64,000 nt of DNA from Streptomyces sp. Tue6028 (GTDB lineage Bacteria > Actinomycetota > Actinomycetes > Streptomycetales > Streptomycetaceae), in the NCBI RefSeq assembly GCF_002300165.1, contig NZ_MLCE01000005.1, forward strand, positions 124,001 to 188,000, in the 5' to 3' direction. This document shows, piece after piece, positions 34,425-42,412 of the stretch (positions are counted from its first letter, which is position 1; every line of letters starts with the position of its first letter). Below the pieces are notes generated by a model, which was given only the letters and a program-made list of their open reading frames with translations, was not told the origin of the DNA and searched no databases. The position numbers and the translations under genes are program-made.

Positions 34425-35108
34425 TCAGCCCAGGTCGGGAATCCGCCAGTCGATCGGCTCGTGCCCCTGACGGGCCACCGCCTCGTTGATCTGCGTGAAC
34501 GGGCGCGAGCCGAAGAACTTCTTCGCGGACAGCGGCGAGGGGTGCGCCCCCTTCACCACCACGTGCCGCTCCTCGTCGATCAGCGGGAGCTTCTTCTGCG
34601 CGTAGTTGCCCCACAGCACGAAGACGGCCGGGTCGGGCCGGTCGGCCACGGCGCGGATCACCGCGTCGGTGAACTTCTCCCAGCCCTTGCCCTTGTGCGA
34701 GTTGGCCTCGCCGGAGCGCACGGTCAGCACCGCGTTCAGCAGCAGCACTCCCTGCTGGGCCCACGGCATCAGATAGCCGTTGTCGGGGATCGGGGCGCCC
34801 AGTTCCTCCTTCATCTCCTTGTAGATGTTCCGGAGGGAGGGCGGGGTCTTCACACCCGGGCGGACCGAGAAGCACAGGCCGTGCCCCTGGCCCTCGCCGT
34901 GGTAAGGGTCCTGGCCGAGCACGAGGACCTTCACCCGCTCGTACGGTGTCGCGTCCAGCGCCGCGAAGACCTCCTCACGCGGAGGGTAGACAGGACCCTT
35001 GGCGCGCTCCTCCTCGACGAACTCCGTGAGTTCCTTGAAGTAGGGCTGCTGCAGCTCCTCGCCCAGGACGCCGCGCCAGGACTCGGGCAGCATGGCGATA
35101 TCGGTCAC
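34425..35108 (-). CDS. ung: uracil-DNA glycosylase
   Basis: A 227-residue family-1 uracil-DNA glycosylase that removes uracil from DNA to start base-excision repair. Motif A is GQDPYHGEGQGHGL (65-70 with the catalytic D67), the uracil-specificity Phe is in LCFSV, and the Leu-intercalation loop HPSPLS is at 189-194. GTG at 35108 follows GGAGG. Single gene, complete; the family call is certain. The downstream 243-nt gap contains only short repeats. Confidence 0.96.
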   Translation of the reverse strand: MTDIAMLPESWRGVLGEELQQPYFKELTEFVEEERAKGPVYPPREEVFAALDATPYERVKVLVLGQDPYHGEGQGHGLCFSVRPGVKTPPSLRNIYKEMKEELGAPIPDNGYLMPWAQQGVLLLNAVLTVRSGEANSHKGKGWEKFTDAVIRAVADRPDPAVFVLWGNYAQKKLPLIDEERHVVVKGAHPSPLSAKKFFGSRPFTQINEAVARQGHEPIDWRIPDLG

Positions 35109-35300
35109 GTCAACTTCCTCCGATGTGCGGTCACTTCCAGACCACAGAACCTACCGTCGCCCACTGACAATCGGCTCCGGGCCCCGCTCCCCCGCCGGGC
35201 GGACGGGACCGACGGGACGGGTGGCGTGACCGGCCCACGGGAATCGGCCTCCCGCCCGCGGCCTCCCGCTCACGGGCTCTCCCACCGTGAGCCCCGCCCC

Positions 35301-35338
35301 GCGAGCTCTCGCACCGCGGGCCCTCGCACCGCGAACGG
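35301..35338. repeat. 15-bp tandem repeat
   Basis: GCGAGCTCTCGCACC (35301-35315), GCGGGCCCTCGCACC (35316-35330) and a partial GCGAACGG. It abuts the 3' end of the substrate-binding lipoprotein gene, and the unit is half the usual 30-bp size. Confidence 0.7.
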
Positions 35339-35351
35339 AGACCGGCTCTCC

Positions 35352-36935
35352 CTACCAGCTCGTCTTGCGGTGCAGTTCCCACATCGTCATGATCGTCGAC
35401 GGGTCCAGGGCACGCTCACCGCCCGAGATGTCCTCGCTCGCGGCCACGTACTGCTTGCCCTGCCACAGCGGCAGCAGCCGGGCGTCGTCGACGAGGATCT
35501 GCTGCGCCTCCTCGAACTCCTTCACCACGGCGGCGCGGTCGCTCTGCCGACGGGAATCGGGCAGCAGCTGGTTGGTGATCCGCGGCGACGGATAGGGCGT
35601 ACCGAGCGCGTTCTGCGTGCCGACGAAGGGCGCGATGAAGTTCTCGGCGTCCGGGAAGTCGGGGAACCAGCCGCGCCCGAAGACCGGGTACTCGCCCTTG
35701 CGGTAGCCCGCCTCGTACGTCTTCCAGGGGCGGCTCTTGAGGGTGATGCTGAACAGCCCGGAGCCGTCGAGCTGGGCCTTCAGCTCCCGGAACTCCGGTG
35801 CGGTCTCGGAGCCGTAGCGGTCGGTCGTGTACCAGAGGGTCAGCGGCACCCGCTGGGTGATGCCCGCGTCCTTGAGGATCTTCTGCGCCTTGGTCCTGCT
35901 GGGGTTCCCGTAGCTGTCGAAGAAGCCCGTGGAGTGCCCGATCAGGCCGGCCGGGACCATGGAGTACAGGGGGTCGACGGTGTCCTTGTAGACCTTGTGC
36001 GCGATGGCGGGCCGGTCGACGACCTGGGCGACGGCCTTGCGGACGGCGAGCTTCTTCGCCCACGGGTCCTTCGGGTTGAAGACCAGGTAGCTGATCTCGG
36101 TGCCCGCGCCCTCGATGAGCTGGATGCCGTGCTGGGAGTCGCGGCTCTGGAGCTGGACGATGTCCGAGGAGGCGAGTCCTCGGTAGGTCACGTCGATCTT
36201 CTTGTCCCGCAGGGCCTCGACCATCTGGGACGAGTCCTGGAAGTAGCGGATGGTGACCGAGTCGTTCTTGCGGTCGGCGAAGCCGTCGTAGTGGTCGTTC
36301 CTGACGAGTTCGGCCTTCTTGCCCTCTTCGTAGGACTGGAGGGTGTACGGCCCGGACCCGAAGACCTTGCCGTCCTTGCGCAGGGCGTCGGCGGGGTAGT
36401 CGTCGGGGTCGACGATCGACATGGCGGGCGTGGCCAGCACGAACGGGAAGGTGGCGTCGGACTTCTTGAGGTGGAAGACGACCTCGCGGTCGCTCAGGGC
36501 CTGGACCCGGCCCAGGTTCCCGAGCAGGCCCGCCGGACCGCCGGGGACGTCGATGGTCCTGATCCGTTCGATGGAGTGCTTGACGGCGTGCGCGTCGAGC
36601 GGGTCACCGTCCGAGAACTTCATGTTCGGACGGAGCTCGCAGCGGTACGTCCGCTTGGAGGCGTCCGTGAATCCGCAGCTCTTCGCCGCGTCGGGCTGGG
36701 GCGTCACCGCGCCGTTCGGGTAACTGAGCAGCGTCTGGTAGATGTTGCGGAACAGCTCCCAGGAGCCGTCCCAGGAGGCGGCCGGGTCCAGTGTGCTCGG
36801 AGCGCTGGTGGTGCCCACCACGATCGGACCTTTGTCGTCGGACGATCCCGAGGAGAGAACGCCACACCCGGCCACCAGGGTTATGGACGTGATCGCCGCC
36901 AGCTGCCGCCGCAGACGTAGGTTCCGGTTGAACAC
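35352..36935 (-). CDS. peptide-type ABC transporter substrate-binding lipoprotein
   Basis: A 527-residue SBP_bac_5 (oligopeptide/DppA-like) protein. The signal ends in the lipobox LVAGC (C24). The domain runs from VVGTTSAPSTLDPAASWDGS to FSDGDPLDAHAVKHSIERIR and FGSGPYTLQSYEEG. It binds peptides or nickel-like solutes outside the membrane. GTG at 36935 has AGGAG 7 nt upstream; an earlier GTG (36941) is too close to that site. No permease or ATPase gene adjoins it, so it is an orphan component or works with genes elsewhere. Confidence 0.9.
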   Translation of the reverse strand: MFNRNLRLRRQLAAITSITLVAGCGVLSSGSSDDKGPIVVGTTSAPSTLDPAASWDGSWELFRNIYQTLLSYPNGAVTPQPDAAKSCGFTDASKRTYRCELRPNMKFSDGDPLDAHAVKHSIERIRTIDVPGGPAGLLGNLGRVQALSDREVVFHLKKSDATFPFVLATPAMSIVDPDDYPADALRKDGKVFGSGPYTLQSYEEGKKAELVRNDHYDGFADRKNDSVTIRYFQDSSQMVEALRDKKIDVTYRGLASSDIVQLQSRDSQHGIQLIEGAGTEISYLVFNPKDPWAKKLAVRKAVAQVVDRPAIAHKVYKDTVDPLYSMVPAGLIGHSTGFFDSYGNPSRTKAQKILKDAGITQRVPLTLWYTTDRYGSETAPEFRELKAQLDGSGLFSITLKSRPWKTYEAGYRKGEYPVFGRGWFPDFPDAENFIAPFVGTQNALGTPYPSPRITNQLLPDSRRQSDRAAVVKEFEEAQQILVDDARLLPLWQGKQYVAASEDISGGERALDPSTIMTMWELHRKTSW

Positions 36936-37297
36936 GCGCACACTCCTCGATCTGCCGTACCAAGGGTCGGCAGACCATACCGCAGCGCCCCGCCCGTGGA
37001 ACATGTTCACGGCAGGGCACTTGATCAGCATGAATGTGACTACGTTGTCAGGATTCTGTGATGCCGCGGGCGGTCCGGATATCGAACGCGGCACCTCTCG
37101 ACAACGTCGGTGTTTTTGTCAACTCCCCACAAGATGCGGAGCGCTGCGGTCCGGCACGGAGCTCACGCTCCGGGTCCACCGGCGGGCCCGGAACGTGCCT
37201 CTCGCTGGAGCGATGCGGCGCTCCGCGGAACCGACGTCGGGTTCCGCGGAGCGGGGTGTCCGCTGCGCCGGGCGTCACTCGACCCCGGCGCCCGTCG
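36936..37297. other. 362-nt gap: upstream region of the SBP gene
   Basis: No gene is supported here. The segment at 37000-37140 is AT-richer than its surroundings. It contains the palindrome GAACATGTTC (36999-37008), about 65 nt upstream of the SBP start, and a TTGACA (minus strand, near 37118-37123). The palindrome could be an operator or part of the promoter; this is inference. Confidence 0.4.
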
Positions 37298-38059
37298 TCA
37301 CTCGACGCCGGCGTTGAGGAAGATGCCGCCGTCGACGACCAGCGTCTGCCCGGTGACCCAGTCCGACTGCTGCGAGGTGAGGAACGCGGCGGCGCCCCCG
37401 ATGTCGGAGGGCACCCCGAGCCGGCCGAGCGGGTAGGCCGCGGCGGCCTCGGCCTCACGGCCCTCGTACAGGGCGGCGGCGAACTTGGTCTTGACCACGG
37501 CGGGCGCGATGGCGTTGACCCGCACCTTGGGCGCGAACTCGTGCGCGAGCTGCACCGTCAGGTTGATCATGGCGGCCTTGCTGACGCCGTAGGCGCCGAT
37601 GAACGGGGAGGGGGCGAGGCCGGCGACCGAGGCGATGTTCACGATCGCCCCGCCGTTCTCGCTCTGCCAGGCCTTCCAGGTCTGCTGCGCGAAGCCCAGC
37701 GCCGAGATCACGTTGGTCTCGAAGACCTTGCGCGCCACATTGAGGTCGAGCTCGGCCATCGGCCCGAAGACCGGGTTCGTACCGGCGTTGTTGACCAGGT
37801 AGTCCACGCGGCCGAAGGCCTCCATCGTGCGCTCGACGGCGAGGGCCTGGTGCGCCTCGTCGTGGGCCTTTCCGGCGACGCCGATGACGCGGTCGGAGCC
37901 GAGTGCCTCGACGGCCTCCTTCAGGGCCTCCTCGTTGCGGCCGGTGATGCAGACCCGGTCACCGCGGGCGACCAGGGCCTCCGCGACGCCGTAGCCGATG
38001 CCGCGGCTCGCGCCCGTGATCAGCGCGACCTTGCCCGAGAGTTCGGGAAGAGTAGTCAT
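37298..38059 (-). CDS. SDR oxidoreductase
   Basis: A 253-residue SDR with TGASRGIGYG, NNAGTNPVFG and the catalytic Tyr-Lys in YGVSKAAMINLT. It ends TGQTLVVDGGIFLNAGVE. It follows the FabG-like gene by 17 nt on the same strand, so the two are co-transcribed. ATG at 38059 follows AAGGAC. The two SDRs differ in sequence; this one has the FabG-like overall fold but no assigned substrate. Confidence 0.9.
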   Translation of the reverse strand: MTTLPELSGKVALITGASRGIGYGVAEALVARGDRVCITGRNEEALKEAVEALGSDRVIGVAGKAHDEAHQALAVERTMEAFGRVDYLVNNAGTNPVFGPMAELDLNVARKVFETNVISALGFAQQTWKAWQSENGGAIVNIASVAGLAPSPFIGAYGVSKAAMINLTVQLAHEFAPKVRVNAIAPAVVKTKFAAALYEGREAEAAAAYPLGRLGVPSDIGGAAAFLTSQQSDWVTGQTLVVDGGIFLNAGVE

Positions 38060-38076
38060 GTCCTTTTCCCCCGGCC

Positions 38077-38838
38077 TCAGTTGAGCGGTCCGCCGGCCAC
38101 GTACAGCACCTGGCCGGAGACGAATCCGGCGGCCTCGCCGGTGAAGAAGGCGATGGCGTTGGCGATGTCGTCGGGGTTGCCGACGCGCTGCACGGGGATC
38201 TGGGTGGCGGCGGCGGCCTGGAAGTCCTCGAAGCCCATGCCGACACGGGCGGCGGTGGCGGCGGTCATGTCGGTGACGATGAAGCCGGGCGCGACGGCGT
38301 TCGCGGTGACGCCGAACTTGCCGAGCTCGATGGCGAGGGTCTTGGTGAAGCCCTGGAGACCGGCCTTGGCGGCGGAGTAGTTGACCTGGCCGCGGTTGCC
38401 CAGGGCCGAGGACGAGGAGAGGTTCACGATCCGGCCGAACTTCGCGTCGACCATGTGCTTCTGGCAGGCCTTGGCCATCAGGAAGGCGCCGCGCAGGTGC
38501 ACGTTCATGACCGTGTCCCAGTCGGTGGCGCTCATCTTGAACAGCAGGTTGTCGCGGAGCACGCCCGCGTTGTTGACGAGGATGGTCGGCGCGCCGAGCT
38601 CCTCGGCGATGCGCGCGACGGCGGCCTCGACCTGAGCCTCGTCGGAGACGTCGCAGCCCACCGCGATGGCCTTGCCACCGGCGGCGGTGATCTTCTCCAC
38701 GGTGTCCTTGCACGCGGCCTCGTCGAGGTCGATCACCGCGACGGCACGGCCCTCGGCGGCCAGTCGTACGGCGGTGGCGGCACCGATGCCGCGCGCGGCA
38801 CCGGTGACTACGGCGACCCGCTGCTCAGTGGTGGACAT
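38077..38838 (-). CDS. 3-oxoacyl-ACP reductase-like SDR (FabG type)
   Basis: A 253-residue SDR: TGAARGIGAATAVRL at the N terminus, NNAGVLRDNLLFKMSATDWD matching FabG (LxRDxLLxxMxxxxW), and the catalytic Tyr-Lys in YSAAKAGLQG. It reduces beta-ketoacyl-ACP or -CoA with NADPH. ATG at 38838, 17 nt upstream of the next SDR in the same operon. Streptomyces has several fabG-like genes outside the fab cluster, so this is probably an auxiliary reductase. Confidence 0.9.
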   Translation of the reverse strand: MSTTEQRVAVVTGAARGIGAATAVRLAAEGRAVAVIDLDEAACKDTVEKITAAGGKAIAVGCDVSDEAQVEAAVARIAEELGAPTILVNNAGVLRDNLLFKMSATDWDTVMNVHLRGAFLMAKACQKHMVDAKFGRIVNLSSSSALGNRGQVNYSAAKAGLQGFTKTLAIELGKFGVTANAVAPGFIVTDMTAATAARVGMGFEDFQAAAATQIPVQRVGNPDDIANAIAFFTGEAAGFVSGQVLYVAGGPLN

Positions 38839-39041
38839 TGCTGGTTCTCCTCGCCCTTGGAAAGCCTGTCGGAAAGCCCGTCCCGGCAACCTTGGCATCT
38901 TCTCGGCGCCTCGGCGGTGCGGAATGGGCCTGCGGCTCACGGTACGCCCCTCGGGTGAGCGACCGCTTAGTACCTTCAGCAGACGTGACGCTAGAAGCCC
39001 TGGCACTCGGTGTCAACGGCACACCGCGCGCATGTGATCCA

Positions 39042-39425
39042 TTACCTGACCAGCAGCTGGAGCAACCGCTCCGTCTCGGCCTCCGGATCGGTGGTCAGGC
39101 CGGTGTGCACGGGGCCCGGCTGCACGACTGTCGAGCGCGGCGCGATGAGCCACCGAAAGCGCCGCCCGGCATCGTCCCGTGCCGCCTGACCTGCCGCTTT
39201 CCCTCCCGCACAGACACCCTCGACGGCCCGCAGAGCAGCGCGCACGCCCGCCACGTCCGCCTCCGGGTCGAGCGCCCGCAGCTTGGACTCGTCCAGATGC
39301 GTCCGAACGGCGACGAAGGACTTGGCACGGCAGTACACCAGTACCCCCGCGTTGAAGCACTCGCCGCGTTCGACCCGCGGCACCACGCGCAGCAGCGCGT
39401 ACTCGAAGACGTCCCGCTCGCTCAC
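39042..39425 (-). CDS. DUF3037 protein
   Basis: A 127-residue DUF3037 protein (YALLRVVPRVERGECFNAGV, AKSFVAVRTHLDESKLRALD, DDAGRRFRWLIAPRSTVVQP). GTG at 39425 overlaps the stop of the HipA-like kinase gene (GTGA, 4 nt), so the two are translationally coupled. The DUF3037/HipA-like pairing is common in bacteria but has no established function. It has no known catalytic motif; it could be the kinase's target, partner or neutraliser. Confidence 0.85.
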   Translation of the reverse strand: MSERDVFEYALLRVVPRVERGECFNAGVLVYCRAKSFVAVRTHLDESKLRALDPEADVAGVRAALRAVEGVCAGGKAAGQAARDDAGRRFRWLIAPRSTVVQPGPVHTGLTTDPEAETERLLQLLVR

Positions 39426-40204
39426 GCGTCCCCCTTGCCGGCGCCGATGGCCTCGATGCCCTTGATCCGCTCGTGGATGACCGCGGCCCGTGCCAGAAGC
39501 GGCTGCGCGTAGGCGTGCCGCAGCGCGTCGGCCGAGTCGAAGCCCGGCTCGTCGGCCAGCCACGCGTCCGGGATCTCGGCGGTCACCTCGGCGAGCAGCT
39601 CCTGCGTGACCAGCGGTGCCAGTTCCGCCGCGGCCGAGGCGAGGTCCGGCCCGAAGGGCGCGAGCGCGTGCTCGGAGACGTCGTACGGCTTGGCCGCGGA
39701 CGTCTGGGCGCCGGGCCAGTGGTGGTGCCAGATCATGGTCGCGCCGTGGTCGATGAGCCACAGGTCTCCGCGCCACATCAGCATGTTGGGGTTGCGCCAC
39801 GAGCGGTCGACGTTGTTGACCAGCGCGTCGAACCAGACGATCCGCCCGGCCTCCTCGGCGCTCACGTCGAAGGCGAGCGAGTCGAAGCCGATCGCGCCGG
39901 AGAGGAAGTCCATCCCGAGGTTCAGCCCGCCGCTGGACTTCAGCAGCCCCTGGACCTCCTGGTCCGGTTCGCCGAGTCCCATGACCGGGTCGAGGCCGAT
40001 CGTCACCAGGCCCGGCACCCTGAATCCGAGCCGGCGGGCGAGTTCACCGCAGACGACCTCGGCGACGAGCGTCTTGCGTCCCTGCCCGGCACCGGTGAAC
40101 TTCATGACGTACGTCCCCAGGTCGTCGGCCTCGACGAGCCCCGGCAACGAGCCGCCCTCACGCAAGGGCGTGATGTAGCGGGTCGCGATGACTTCCTTGA
40201 GCAT
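39422..40204 (-). CDS. HipA-like kinase domain protein
   Basis: A 260-residue Ser/Thr kinase-like protein of the HipA/PI3K-type group. K35 in TYVMKFTG would bind ATP. NNVDRSWRNPN (130-140) matches the catalytic loop with D133 and N138; D152 (IDHG) is the metal-binding Asp. It lacks the HipA N-terminal subdomain and no HipB-type HTH gene is adjacent. ATG at 40204 is 6 nt after TAACCT (minus), so it is leaderless-like. The downstream DUF3037 gene overlaps it by 4 nt. Whether it is a toxin, a defence effector or a housekeeping kinase is unknown. Confidence 0.82.
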   Translation of the reverse strand: MLKEVIATRYITPLREGGSLPGLVEADDLGTYVMKFTGAGQGRKTLVAEVVCGELARRLGFRVPGLVTIGLDPVMGLGEPDQEVQGLLKSSGGLNLGMDFLSGAIGFDSLAFDVSAEEAGRIVWFDALVNNVDRSWRNPNMLMWRGDLWLIDHGATMIWHHHWPGAQTSAAKPYDVSEHALAPFGPDLASAAAELAPLVTQELLAEVTAEIPDAWLADEPGFDSADALRHAYAQPLLARAAVIHERIKGIEAIGAGKGDA

Positions 40205-40441
40205 CGCCCCAGGTTACTGGGGTGGACGGAGGGCGAGGACGCGACCCGTGGGTGTCCGCCGCGCCCGGCGGCCGAGGGTCCGGCGGTCCGCGCCGGCCGG
40301 GCCGCCGTCTGTCGGCCCGCTGTCGATCCTGTCGGCGCGCTGTCGATCCGGTCAAGAAGTCGCCAACCCCCTGAACAGGGCACACGCCCGAACCGTACTT
40401 GTCTACGGATCACCATCACGTCCGTTGAAGGGAAAGTCGGC

Positions 40442-40915
40442 ATGACCAGCGAATCGCTTCACCCCGTCCCGGCACCGGCCCGGCGCACCGTCGTGGCGGC
40501 GGTCGGCGCGGCGGGGCTCGCCGTCGCGCTGACCGCGTGCGGGGACGACAAGAAGTCGTCCGGTTCCAGCGAGGTGAACGGAGGCGGCTCGGGCGGCGGC
40601 GACAACGCGGCGGCCGGAAACGCCGGTGGCACGGTGCTCGCCAAGACCAGCGACATCCCGGAGGGCGGCGGCAAGGTCTTCGCGGACCAGGGCGTCGTCG
40701 TGACCCAGCCGACGGCGGGCACGTTCAAGGCGTTCTCGTCCAAGTGCACGCACCAGGGCTGTGCCGTGAAGGGCATAGCGAACGGCGTCATCAACTGCCC
40801 CTGCCACGGCAGCCAGTTCTCCGCCGCCGACGGCAGCGTGAAGAAGGGGCCCGCGACGACCGCCCTGGCCGCCGCGACGATCACCGTCGAGGGCGACTCC
40901 ATCAAGCTCGCCTGA
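40442..40915 (+). CDS. Rieske [2Fe-2S] lipoprotein
   Basis: A 157-residue exported protein with an RR motif near the N terminus (APARRTVVAA) and a lipobox LTAC (C33), so it may be a Tat-exported lipoprotein. A Gly/Ser linker leads to a Rieske domain: C102 and H104 (CTHQGC), C119 and H122 (CPCHGSQF), plus C107/C121 for the structural disulfide. It would carry electrons at the outer membrane face. It is not linked to cytochrome bc genes. ATG at 40442 follows GAAGGGAAAG. Confidence 0.9.
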   Translation: MTSESLHPVPAPARRTVVAAVGAAGLAVALTACGDDKKSSGSSEVNGGGSGGGDNAAAGNAGGTVLAKTSDIPEGGGKVFADQGVVVTQPTAGTFKAFSSKCTHQGCAVKGIANGVINCPCHGSQFSAADGSVKKGPATTALAAATITVEGDSIKLA

Positions 40916-40933
40916 GCCCCCTGGGCCGCGGCC

Positions 40934-41572
40934 TCAACGGCGCGGACGCTTGAAGCAGGCCAGCACGTCGTCGGTCGTCGCGATGGTGGCGACGAGGGCG
41001 AGCGTGTTGCGGATCATCGCGGGGGTGTAGTCGGAGGGCACCCCCGCGATGGCGTCCGCCGGCACGACGGCGGTGTAGCCGAGGTTCACGGCGTCGAACA
41101 CGGCGTTCGGGATGGCCACATTGGCCGAGACGCCGGTCACCACGAGGGTGCGGCAGCCCAGGTTGCGCAGCAGCGGGTCCACGTCGGTGCCCGCGAGGGG
41201 GGACAGTCCGTGCAGGCGGCGTACGACGAGGTCCTCCTCGGCGACCACGATCGGCGACGCGATGCGGACGGCCGTCGTGCCGGTGAGCTGCTGGACGGGC
41301 AGCCGGGCAGCGGCGCGGAAGAGACGGGCATTGTGGTTGGCGCCCCGGCCGTCCGGGCGCCGTTCGGCCACGGCGTGGACGACCTGCATTCCGCTCTCGT
41401 GGGCCGCGGCCACCAGCCGGGCCACGTTGACGAGCGCCCCCGACGACCGTGCCTCCTTGGCGAGTTCGGGCAGTGCGCTGTCCTGGCCCACGACACCCTG
41501 CTGGCACTCGACGGTGAGCAGCACCGTGGTGGCGGGGTCGAGGAGTTCACTGAGCTGTTCGTGCGACGGCAT
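40934..41572 (-). CDS. isochorismatase-fold protein, catalytic residues replaced
   Basis: A 212-residue cysteine-hydrolase-fold protein. Three key positions of the family appear altered: the Asp of the VDMQ strand is Glu (LLTVECQQG), the Lys is Arg (VVRRLHGLSPLAGTDVDPLL), and the nucleophilic Cys of GVxTNVCV is Ala (VTGVSANVAIPNAV). If the alignment by eye is right, it is probably not an active hydrolase. ATG at 41572 follows GGGGGAG. It converges on the Rieske gene with only 18 nt between stops. Confidence 0.82.
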   Translation of the reverse strand: MPSHEQLSELLDPATTVLLTVECQQGVVGQDSALPELAKEARSSGALVNVARLVAAAHESGMQVVHAVAERRPDGRGANHNARLFRAAARLPVQQLTGTTAVRIASPIVVAEEDLVVRRLHGLSPLAGTDVDPLLRNLGCRTLVVTGVSANVAIPNAVFDAVNLGYTAVVPADAIAGVPSDYTPAMIRNTLALVATIATTDDVLACFKRPRR

Positions 41573-41649
41573 GGCTCCCCCTGGTCGTCGAGGTCGGGGC
41601 GGGCGAGCGTAACGACCATTGCGTGGGGACGGAAGACGGCCCATGCTTT

Positions 41650-41666
41650 TCTGACGTGATGTCAGA
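41650..41666. promoter_or_regulatory. operator-like palindrome upstream of the split-barrel gene
   Basis: TCTGAC-GTGAT-GTCAGA (41650-41666), 51 nt before the ATG at 41717. A related half-palindrome occurs upstream of the SRPBCC gene at 50157. Regulator unknown. Confidence 0.5.
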
Positions 41667-41716
41667 GGATCTCTGTCGGCAGCGAAGCGGGCCGACGCGG
41701 AAGAAGAGGAGACCGC

Positions 41717-42184
41717 ATGGCCGTCACTCAGCGCAGGGGCCGGAAGATCATGATGACCCCCGGCGAACTGGACGAGTTCCTCACCACCGAACGGACCTGC
41801 CGGGTCGCGACCGTGTCGAAGGACGGCGCGCCGCATGTCAGCGCCCTCTGGTTCGCCTGGGACGGCACATCCCTGTGGCTGTACTCGGTGGTGCGCAGCA
41901 AGCGGTGGGCGGAGCTGCGCCGCGACCCCCGGGTGGCCGTGGTGATCGACTCCGGTGAGCAGTACGGGGAGCTGCGCGGGGTCGAGTTGTCCGGCACGGT
42001 GGAGTTCGTGGGCGAGATACCCCGCGTCGGGGACCTGTGCGCCGAACTCGACGTCCCGGAGACGCTGTTCGCCCGCAAGAACTTCGGCCTGGAGGAGATG
42101 CCGCACGACGGCAGGCACGCGTGGATGCGGCTGACTCCGGAGGCCATCGCCTCATGGGACTTCCGCAAACTCCCCCTGCTCTAG
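41717..42184 (+). CDS. PPOX-class F420/FMN-dependent oxidoreductase
   Basis: A 155-residue split beta-barrel protein: LDEFLTTERTCRVATVSKDG, PHVSALWFAWDGTSLWLYSV and DPRVAVVIDSGEQYGELRGV. The fold and sequence place it near F420- or FMN-binding pyridoxamine-oxidase-like enzymes of actinobacteria, which reduce small quinones or biliverdin. ATG at 41717 follows AGAGGAGA. The palindrome ahead of it suggests TetR-type control. Its exact cofactor is uncertain. Confidence 0.82.
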   Translation: MAVTQRRGRKIMMTPGELDEFLTTERTCRVATVSKDGAPHVSALWFAWDGTSLWLYSVVRSKRWAELRRDPRVAVVIDSGEQYGELRGVELSGTVEFVGEIPRVGDLCAELDVPETLFARKNFGLEEMPHDGRHAWMRLTPEAIASWDFRKLPLL

Positions 42185-42230
42185 ACGGTGTCCGCCGGCC
42201 GGCCCTCCCGACGGCGCCGAACGGGCCGTC

Positions 42231-42251
42231 CGCCCCAGGGTTCTTGGGGCG
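42231..42251. terminator. terminator between convergent genes
   Basis: CGCCCCA-GGGTTCT-TGGGGCG, a perfect 7-bp stem, 47 nt after the split-barrel gene stop. A second, looser GC-rich region follows to 42412. Confidence 0.65.
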
Positions 42252-42412
42252 CCCACCAGGGAGCGGCGACCGGTCTCAGGGTCCCGGGTCGCCCTCTCGC
42301 GCGGGGCGCCCCGGCCCGTCGCCCCAGGGTCCTCGCCCCGTCGCTCAGAGGTGATGCCGCGGCGCGGCGGGCGGACCGCTGCGCCGACCGGCCACGGCCC
42401 CGCCCGCGGGGC

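Noticed and set aside
33552-36920. A 1122-codon open frame on + opposite the TPR-like, ung and substrate-binding genes
   Set aside because: It is a GC-driven antisense shadow. The minus-strand proteins are recognised families, while the + translation has no recognisable domain.
37118-37140. A strong promoter for the substrate-binding gene at TTGACA
   Set aside because: No -10 at proper spacing and it lies about 180 nt upstream of the start; kept only as a possibility in the gap entry.
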